In this document: positions 58,716 through 64,000 of the stretch, one piece after another
Numbering within the stretch: position 1 is the stretch's first letter
Layout: each line of letters begins with the position of its first letter
Assembly (NCBI GenBank): GCA_943788825.1
Contig: CALSRT010000002.1
Location: 682,001-746,000 of the forward strand
DNA from: UBA4582 sp002389265
GTDB taxonomy: Bacteria; Pseudomonadota; Gammaproteobacteria; Pseudomonadales; Azotimanducaceae
Direction of reading: 5' to 3'
Length of the DNA: 64,000 bases
Program-made: the position numbers and the translations under genes
Notes under the pieces: model-generated
Database searches by the model: none
Seen by the model: only the letters and a program-made list of their open reading frames with translations
Told to the model about the DNA's origin: nothing

Positions 58716-59821
58716 GAGAGTAAGGATACCTGTTGAGTCGGATCGGTGAGTAAGGCAACAGTTTTGATTTGTATAAAGACCGCTTTGCCAGGACTGAGTT
58801 CAAGTTGAGCCAAAGATTTTCGAGTAATTCGACTCAGAATATAGTGATCTTCTATTTTAATTTTCACCAGTAGGCTGGGCTTTGCAGAGGCGGTTTCAAT
58901 GTCACTAACGACCCCCGTGAGAACGTTGAGTATACTGGTCTGTAAGGGTGCCTGCAGGGTCAAACTGACGTCCCGAGCGGGGATGCGCAATCTGACTTTT
59001 GTGCCTGGCGGCTGACTGCACAGACTAACATAGATTGACTGGCTGCCGAGTGTTAAGCGACTGAGTCCGTAATCAGGGTCATGGGTATCGACGACACCTT
59101 CTATCACCGCGGCCACAGCATCGCCCTCGTGACTATTGAGGGTCAGAGAGGACGCCAGATCAAAAATCCGCCCGCTGGCGATGACTCGACCTTGGTCCAG
59201 CATATAGACTTCGTCCGCCAAATAAGTGATTTCATCCAGTGCATGACTGACATAAACAATGGGAATGTCGAGCACCCGTCGCAGACCATCGATATAAGGC
59301 AAAATCTGCAGTCGGGCAGCGTAGTCAATGGCCCCCAGCGGCTCGTCCATCAATAGGCAGCGGGCACCGCTGAGTAAAACTCTGGCAATGGCGACCCGTT
59401 GTGCCTCGCCACCAGACAAACTGGTTGGGCGCGCATCCAGTAGGTGATTAATGCCAAGCCAACCACTGACCTGTTGTAGGGTTAAATCGTGGTTGCCTCG
59501 GCGTCTTTTGATCGCGTATTCGAGGTTGCGTCGAACCGAGAGATGTGGAAATAATTGTGGCTGCTGAAATACATAACCAATATCACGGAGGTGCGGCGAA
59601 ATGAATTGCTTTTCATCGTGCCAAATTTTGGCATCACTGCTGATCAAAATCTGGTCGCTGGGTTTGGTGTGCTCTAGCCCAGCCAGCAGGCGCAGTACAG
59701 TGCTCTTTCCAGAGCCAGAGGGACCGTATAACGCGGTAACGCCCGTTGGTTTGACAGTCAGATCTACTGCCAGCGTAAAACCAGAGGCACGGGTCAAATG
59801 GATTTGGGCAGTTATTTGCAT
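58712..59821 (-). CDS. modC: Molybdate ABC transporter ATP-binding protein
   Basis: ATPase of the molybdate importer. Walker A GPSGSGKST, Q-loop VFQQPQLFPH, ABC signature LSGGEAQRVAIAR, Walker B CLLMDEPLGAID and the switch His in VYVSHALDE are present. The C-terminal part (from about residue 275) is the mop/TOBE regulatory domain that binds oxyanion (TSILNVLTGVVSDI and later). ATG 59821 gives 369 aa; the frame is open 33 bp further into modB. It lies 2 bp after the modB stop and overlaps srkA. Confidence 0.94.
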   Translation of the reverse strand: MQITAQIHLTRASGFTLAVDLTVKPTGVTALYGPSGSGKSTVLRLLAGLEHTKPSDQILISSDAKIWHDEKQFISPHLRDIGYVFQQPQLFPHLSVRRNLEYAIKRRRGNHDLTLQQVSGWLGINHLLDARPTSLSGGEAQRVAIARVLLSGARCLLMDEPLGAIDYAARLQILPYIDGLRRVLDIPIVYVSHALDEITYLADEVYMLDQGRVIASGRIFDLASSLTLNSHEGDAVAAVIEGVVDTHDPDYGLSRLTLGSQSIYVSLCSQPPGTKVRLRIPARDVSLTLQAPLQTSILNVLTGVVSDIETASAKPSLLVKIKIEDHYILSRITRKSLAQLELSPGKAVFIQIKTVALLTDPTQQVSLLS

Positions 59822-59823
59822 GC

Positions 59824-60546
59824 TTAGCTCTGACTCGTGAAGCGCATTTGCCAACGTCGGTTTAGCGTATAGACCAGGGTCAACAGGGTAAATGAAAACG
59901 CCAGCAAACCCAGTGCCAGGACATGGGCCTGGCGATACTCCATTGATTCAACGTGATCAAACAGGGCGATGGACAGTACGCGGGTCTCGCCTGGAATATT
60001 GCCGCCAATCATCAGGATAATGCCGAATTCACCGATAGTGTGGGCAAACGCAAGACAGATGGCGGTAATAAAGCCCCGGCTGGAAAGGGGTGCGACAACC
60101 GACAAAAAACGATCCAGTGGGGTTGCGCCGAGTGTGGCTGCAGCATCTAGCAATGATTGCTCAATATTTTCGAACGCCACCTGCAGAGGCTGAACATAAA
60201 AAGGCAGAGAGTAGATTATCGAGCCAATCACGAGAGCGCTGAAGGTAAAGGCCAGGCCCTTACCGGTGGCCAGTAGCCACCATTGACCGATGATACCGTC
60301 TGGTGCAAACGCGAGGAGCAAGTAAAACCCCAACACTGTTGGCGGCAGAACAATGGGCAAGGCGATGATGGGCTCAATGATAATTTTAGCTACGCCACGA
60401 GACCGGGCCAGCCACCAAGCAACGGGTGTTCCCAGAAAAATTAGTAGCACAGTAGAAGTGAGTGCTAGCTGCAGCGTGATTAATATCGCGGTTATATCAG
60501 GTTGCGACAGCAAGTTAAGGTCCCACTGAGGTAAGATAGCCCGCAT
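59824..60546 (-). CDS. modB: Molybdate ABC transporter permease
   Basis: Inner-membrane channel of the molybdate importer. Five to six hydrophobic helices, including AILITLQLALTSTVLLIFLG and LPIVLPPTVLGFYLLLAF (family signature), and the EAA loop LLDAAATLGATPLDRF that contacts ModC. I place the start at ATG 60546, which overlaps the end of modA by 32 bp; the frame is open to 60591. A downstream TTG is possible. About 240 aa. Confidence 0.93.
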   Translation of the reverse strand: MRAILPQWDLNLLSQPDITAILITLQLALTSTVLLIFLGTPVAWWLARSRGVAKIIIEPIIALPIVLPPTVLGFYLLLAFAPDGIIGQWWLLATGKGLAFTFSALVIGSIIYSLPFYVQPLQVAFENIEQSLLDAAATLGATPLDRFLSVVAPLSSRGFITAICLAFAHTIGEFGIILMIGGNIPGETRVLSIALFDHVESMEYRQAHVLALGLLAFSFTLLTLVYTLNRRWQMRFTSQS

Positions 60547-61297
60547 CAGTGATACTGCGACGCGCCAACTCGGACTGCAGAAACCTGGCAAAGTGTTCTG
60601 CCCCGGGATGATGATTTTTCAAGACAATTGCTTGCTGTTCAATCATAGGATATTCGCTCATGGGTACCAGCCACCAACTCGTGGGTGGGCTGCGATCCTT
60701 CACTTGGGCCAGAGAGATGAATCCAGCCGCCACGTTGCCGCTGTCAACAAATTGAAAGGTCTGATTGACGTTGTTACCGTAAATTAACGCCTTGTGTTCG
60801 GGTTTAAACTTATCGATCAAAGCCATCGCTGCCTGGCCATAAGGCGCGAGTTTTGGGTTGGCGACGGCGATGGCCGCATCGAACGCCAGGAACATGGATT
60901 GGCTAACAGTCTCTTTGTGCTTCGGCATCCAGAAGACAAGCTGGCCGATAGCGTAGGTAAAGCGTGAGCCTGGCTCTGCAAAGTTGGCCTGTTCGAGTAA
61001 CCGTGGATGCAGACTGTCGGCGGCAAGGAATATGTCGAATGGCGCACCATTACGGATTTGTGAGTAAAGCATCCCGGTAGACCCGGCAATGATATCTATT
61101 TCCTGGTCAACGTAAGTCTCTGTCAGAGTGATCAGCGTCGATTTGAAATTCGCGGCCACGGCTACCCGCAATGGGGTTGCTTCGCTCGTGGCGCTGAACA
61201 AGGCCGCGATGCACGCGAACAGCAATACGCCGATGGGCACGCGAACAAAATAGTTTCTCAAAGAGTTCAAGGGATCGTTCATCGCGGCCCCGGCCAC
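60515..61297 (-). CDS. modA: Molybdate ABC transporter substrate-binding protein
   Basis: Periplasmic oxyanion-binding protein. A signal peptide (about residues 10-38, VPIGVLLFACIAALFSATSEA) precedes LRVAVAANFKSTL; GSTGMLYSQIRNGAPFDIFLA and the C-terminal AEHFARFLQS are typical of ModA. The start is probably GTG 61297, with an AAGG 7 bp upstream; ATG 61282 is an alternative. It begins 2 bp after the nudC stop, so nudC-modA-modB-modC-srkA run as one tight group. No modE regulator is present. Confidence 0.93.
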   Translation of the reverse strand: MAGAAMNDPLNSLRNYFVRVPIGVLLFACIAALFSATSEATPLRVAVAANFKSTLITLTETYVDQEIDIIAGSTGMLYSQIRNGAPFDIFLAADSLHPRLLEQANFAEPGSRFTYAIGQLVFWMPKHKETVSQSMFLAFDAAIAVANPKLAPYGQAAMALIDKFKPEHKALIYGNNVNQTFQFVDSGNVAAGFISLAQVKDRSPPTSWWLVPMSEYPMIEQQAIVLKNHHPGAEHFARFLQSELARRSITDAGYLTSVGP

Positions 61298-61299
61298 TG

Positions 61300-62148
61300 T
61301 CAAACCTTGCCCTGGAGACGTTCCACGTAATCGTTAATCAACCAGCCGGAAATGGATACCATTGCCGGTTTGCTGGGCAGGTTCGTGTGGTGGAACCACT
61401 GAGCATCGGCGATTTCACTCTCCTGCAAGACGAACTCGCCACTGTCATACTCAGCATGGAAACCGAGCATTAATGAATTGGGGAAAGGCCAAGATTGACT
61501 GTTGAAGTATTTGAGGTTCTTGATGCGGATACCAACCTCCTCGAAGACCTCGCGATGAACCGCCTCCTCGATGGACTCGCCAGGTTCGATAAAGCCTGCC
61601 AGCGTCGAGTAAAAATCGCCACGAGCATTGGCATTACGAGCGAGTAACAGCTCTTCGCCGCGAGTCACCAGAACAATGATCGAGGGGGACAATCTTGGGT
61701 AGAACATTTGTTTACAAGGCGCGCATTGACGCGAACGATCGAAATCAGTTGAGTGCGTGGGCTGGCCGCACTGCCCGCAAAATTGATGATTATTATGCCA
61801 TTCAACAATCTGCCGGGCGCGTCCCAGCAGATAAAATGCCGACTGTTCAGTCCGGCCCAGAAAGGACCAGAGTGTGCGGAAGCTGTAGCCTTCGGGTTCG
61901 TCCGACCCGGGCTCGACCTCGGTGGCAAACACAGGTATGCCGCCCACCTCGCCAAGACAATGTTCTGCGACCGCGGTAAGACCTAGCCATCGCCATTCAT
62001 CTTGATCCAACGGACGCCAAGGTTCGCCATTGTCGATGGACAATAGTTCGTCGTCGGAGATCACGATGTGAAAGCTGCGCTCAGAGTTAGCCGAAGGCTG
62101 ATGGCCTGAGATAAAGTCCTGGCGAAGGTTGAAGTCTGCCCATTCCAT
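61300..62148 (-). CDS. nudC: NAD+ diphosphatase / NADH pyrophosphatase (RNA deNADding)
   Basis: Nudix hydrolase that cleaves NAD(H) to NMN(H) and AMP and removes NAD caps from RNA. A zinc finger (CGQCGQ and, 14 residues on, CAPC) precedes the Nudix box GFIEPGESIEEAVHREVFEE (in part, catalytic Glu residues kept). The NudC-specific motif SQSWPFPNS follows. Length 282 aa, normal. It is the first gene of the minus-strand group with modABC and srkA; 76 bp separate it from comF. Confidence 0.95.
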   Translation of the reverse strand: MEWADFNLRQDFISGHQPSANSERSFHIVISDDELLSIDNGEPWRPLDQDEWRWLGLTAVAEHCLGEVGGIPVFATEVEPGSDEPEGYSFRTLWSFLGRTEQSAFYLLGRARQIVEWHNNHQFCGQCGQPTHSTDFDRSRQCAPCKQMFYPRLSPSIIVLVTRGEELLLARNANARGDFYSTLAGFIEPGESIEEAVHREVFEEVGIRIKNLKYFNSQSWPFPNSLMLGFHAEYDSGEFVLQESEIADAQWFHHTNLPSKPAMVSISGWLINDYVERLQGKV

Positions 62149-62224
62149 AATGTATTGACCCGGTCTGCGTTAAGCACTTGAAAACGTTAAGTTTAGCACA
62201 GGCCAGGAAAGACCTTGAGGGTTT

Positions 62225-63085
62225 TTAAAAGTATCTGGATTTGGGCGTTCTGGCCAGGGTAATGATCTCTACCGAGCCAGCGCCGGCATTTAAGGCTGAC
62301 CTAGTGAGTTCTGATACCGTGGCACCGGTGGTCAGCACATCGTCAACCAGGGCTAAGCGTTCGCCCTGTAGCTTACGGGTCAGCTGGAATGCCTGTTTGA
62401 TATTTCGCCGGCGCGCTGCGGCCGACAAGCCTTTCTGGGGTGGGGACTCAGTGATTCGCTGACAAAGCTGGTCGTCAATGGCAATGCCGGTCAGTGCATT
62501 AATGGCATCGGCAATTTCATGGGCTTGGTTGAAACCTCGAAATTTCAGACGCGTGGGGTGCAGCGGGATGGGGATTAGCAGGTCGGGCAAGGGGCGGCTG
62601 CCAGGCTCGGCTTTGATAGAGGTTTTTAGGCGGGTCGCTAAACGCGGTTTGATAGGTTCTCGTGTGATGGGTGTGTTTAGCCGCCACACATCGTCCTGAT
62701 GGTAGTAACGCCTGGCTAAAACCATGGCCAGAACTCTGCCCACCAGCAACTGATGTCGATTCTTGAATTCAGCGATGAGCTGATTGATCGGTTGAGTGTA
62801 GGCGAAGGCGCTAAAACTTCGCACGTAGGGCGGCGGTTTGATGAGGCATTGACCGCACACCCTGCTGTCGTCAGAAAGTCCTGCGGCGGCCCGTTGAGGA
62901 ATTTGTTGGCCGCAACGTCGACAGGGAAAAGGAATCATCGGCAAGTCTGTTTCGCAGTGGATACACAAATCCAGGGCTCTCGCTGTGCTGGCCTGGCAAA
63001 GAATACACCGACCTGGGAACAGCCCGAAGGTAACGCGCATTAAGCGTGAGAGCATGGTCTTGTTACACAGCGAAAGAGGTGTCAA
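62225..63085 (-). CDS. ComF family phosphoribosyltransferase-like protein
   Basis: Homologue of ComF/GntX. Three Cys-rich zinc elements lie at the N-terminus (CILC, CIHC, CRRCG and CGQC), then a phosphoribosyltransferase domain with the PRPP loop LALVDDVLTTGAT. The family is linked to DNA uptake in competent bacteria and to other uses of DNA; ligand unknown. Between residues about 135-165 there is an insert with two RxxI-type basic patches. At 286 aa it is somewhat longer than usual (about 240). No comEA or comEC nearby. Confidence 0.9.
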   Translation of the reverse strand: MTPLSLCNKTMLSRLMRVTFGLFPGRCILCQASTARALDLCIHCETDLPMIPFPCRRCGQQIPQRAAAGLSDDSRVCGQCLIKPPPYVRSFSAFAYTQPINQLIAEFKNRHQLLVGRVLAMVLARRYYHQDDVWRLNTPITREPIKPRLATRLKTSIKAEPGSRPLPDLLIPIPLHPTRLKFRGFNQAHEIADAINALTGIAIDDQLCQRITESPPQKGLSAAARRRNIKQAFQLTRKLQGERLALVDDVLTTGATVSELTRSALNAGAGSVEIITLARTPKSRYF

Positions 63086-63184
63086 GTTAGAGAAACAGTC
63101 ATGTCCTTGGTAGACGCTATGTCTGGGGTAGCTGTAGGTCGTTGACGCAGGTTGGTCTTAAATTTGTGCGACATGCAGAGTTGG

Positions 63185-63799
63185 TTACGGTGCTGCTGCC
63201 GGACAGGCATGAGCCGTGTGGCTTGGGTCGCAGACGCTGATGTTACGCAGATAAGTAGACCATTCGGCAATTTCTGCTGAGGTCATGCTGGGCTCGCTCG
63301 TCTCAAACGGCGGGATGCGTTTAATTAGATGAATAATATAAAGGTAATCGTTACCTTGAATCACCTTCAGCATGCTGATCTCACCCTGATTGGTATCGCT
63401 ATTATTGCTACACATTAGCAGGCGTGTAGAGGTTCGGTAGTTGTTTTCCAAACCCGAGAACAGATTGAAATCTTGGACAGAGCTGCAGGTTTCTCGAACC
63501 TTAGCCACCTCTGAGATCAGTGCCTCGATGGGATCAAGGTCAGTCAGAGTTTGGTGAGACTCGAGGGAAATTTTGGTCTGCCAATCAGCCTCAGCGACAC
63601 CCGGTGGCAGGTAGTCCACAATACGTGTGCTCTGGGTATTGAGTTGGTAAGTAATCTGCCAGCCACTGGGTGGCCTTGCCAGCAGTTTTTCCTGTTGATT
63701 GCTGATGGGCTCGGTGGGTGGTAACGGCGGTTGCTGAGCGCAACCCAGTGCTAACAGCAACAGCACGGTTGTGACGACTTTTGGAATCGTGTGGCTCAT
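63185..63799 (-). CDS. Predicted lipoprotein of unknown function
   Basis: I do not recognise the family. ATG 63799 starts a lipoprotein signal peptide (VVTTVLLLLALGC, lipid-modified Cys20), followed by a Pro-rich linker and about 170 residues with four to five Cys that could form disulfides. The residue after Cys20 is Ala, not Asp, so sorting to the outer membrane is expected. The frame extends to 63949 but the upstream portion is not signal-like. It lies upstream of comF on the same strand, 99 bp apart. Confidence 0.7.
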   Translation of the reverse strand: MSHTIPKVVTTVLLLLALGCAQQPPLPPTEPISNQQEKLLARPPSGWQITYQLNTQSTRIVDYLPPGVAEADWQTKISLESHQTLTDLDPIEALISEVAKVRETCSSVQDFNLFSGLENNYRTSTRLLMCSNNSDTNQGEISMLKVIQGNDYLYIIHLIKRIPPFETSEPSMTSAEIAEWSTYLRNISVCDPSHTAHACPAAAP

Positions 63800-64000
63800 A
63801 AAGTAAAGCGCTCCGGGATCTGCAGAATTGGTTGGTCGCAGCGGGAACATCAACTCAAGTTCAGTAGTATCGCTTTCAGCGCGAGGATCATCTGGGATTT
63901 TTGGGTGTGAAAAATATCTGCGACACAGTTTGGCTCGCAGTGTCGTCATGCCAACTGATGCTAAAACCGGTGCTCAAAAAGCCGGTCAAGACTCGGGGGC
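63800..64000. other. Window-end region, possible start of a plus-strand gene
   Basis: A 6-bp inverted repeat (CGACAC 63921-63926, GTGTCG 63940-63945) lies just before an ATG at 63948 that opens a plus-strand frame of 17 codons (begins MPTDAKTGAQKAG) running off the window. No Shine-Dalgarno is visible. Too little is seen to name a product. Confidence 0.25.

Overview
The window is ordinary, dense chromosomal DNA of a gammaproteobacterium. Gene content (glnA-ntrBC, pilMNOPQ, tatABC with hisIE, secB, syd, envC, hslVU, ubiE-ubiB, priA-rpmE) and gene order closely follow the stretch of the Pseudomonas chromosome that runs from gltD/gltB to hisB. Several genes expected from that order are absent, so a marine-type relative within or near Pseudomonadales/Cellvibrionales is my best guess. 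That placement is inference from synteny, not from a marker gene. I see no phage, insertion sequence, CRISPR array, tRNA or rRNA.

Layout. 1-2.2 kb: the tail of a dienoyl-CoA-isomerase-type crotonase, a small unknown gene, hisB and hisA. 2.2-7.3 kb (minus): divergent polysaccharide deacetylase, ctpA, envC and gpmI. 7.4-8.7 kb: rhodanese, grxC and secB. 8.7-13.5 kb (minus): glnA-ntrB-ntrC plus trmL, with a well-formed sigma-54 promoter and paired NtrC-like sites before glnA. 13.9-17.2 kb: typA, a proline-iminopeptidase-like protein that lacks its nucleophile serine, and dtd. 17.2-28.2 kb (minus): a crotonase, hisI-hisE-tatABC, ubiE-ubiB, a DUF971 protein, hslVU, an FtsN-like SPOR protein and priA. 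28.4-30.2 kb: rpmE and a malic enzyme. 30.2-39.8 kb: mrcA (PBP1A) divergent from pilMNOPQ-aroK-aroB. 39.8-47.4 kb: gltBD on the minus strand, then mdh. 47.5-57.7 kb is an accessory-like mix: a mannose-6-phosphate-isomerase-like cupin, an Ada-AlkA fusion with ogt, aroA-syd, an EF-hand protein followed by a frameshifted metal-resistance remnant, a HemJ-like protein, an SDR, a TauE/SafE permease, a GNAT and an acyltransferase. 57.7-63.8 kb (minus): nudC-modABC-srkA, comF and a lipoprotein.

Functional themes are nitrogen assimilation (glnA-ntrBC and gltBD), type IV pilus assembly, cell-wall growth and division (envC, ctpA, mrcA, FtsN-like), histidine and chorismate synthesis, protein export and quality control (secB, tat, hslVU, syd), alkylation repair, and molybdate uptake.

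I did not find a large new defence or metabolic system. The most unusual signals are the serine-to-glycine change in the proline-iminopeptidase homologue, short tandem repeats of 12-21 bp at four separate gene borders, expected genes missing from otherwise conserved operons (hisH/hisF, ubiJ, argS, damX), and a decayed metal-resistance gene behind an EF-hand gene.
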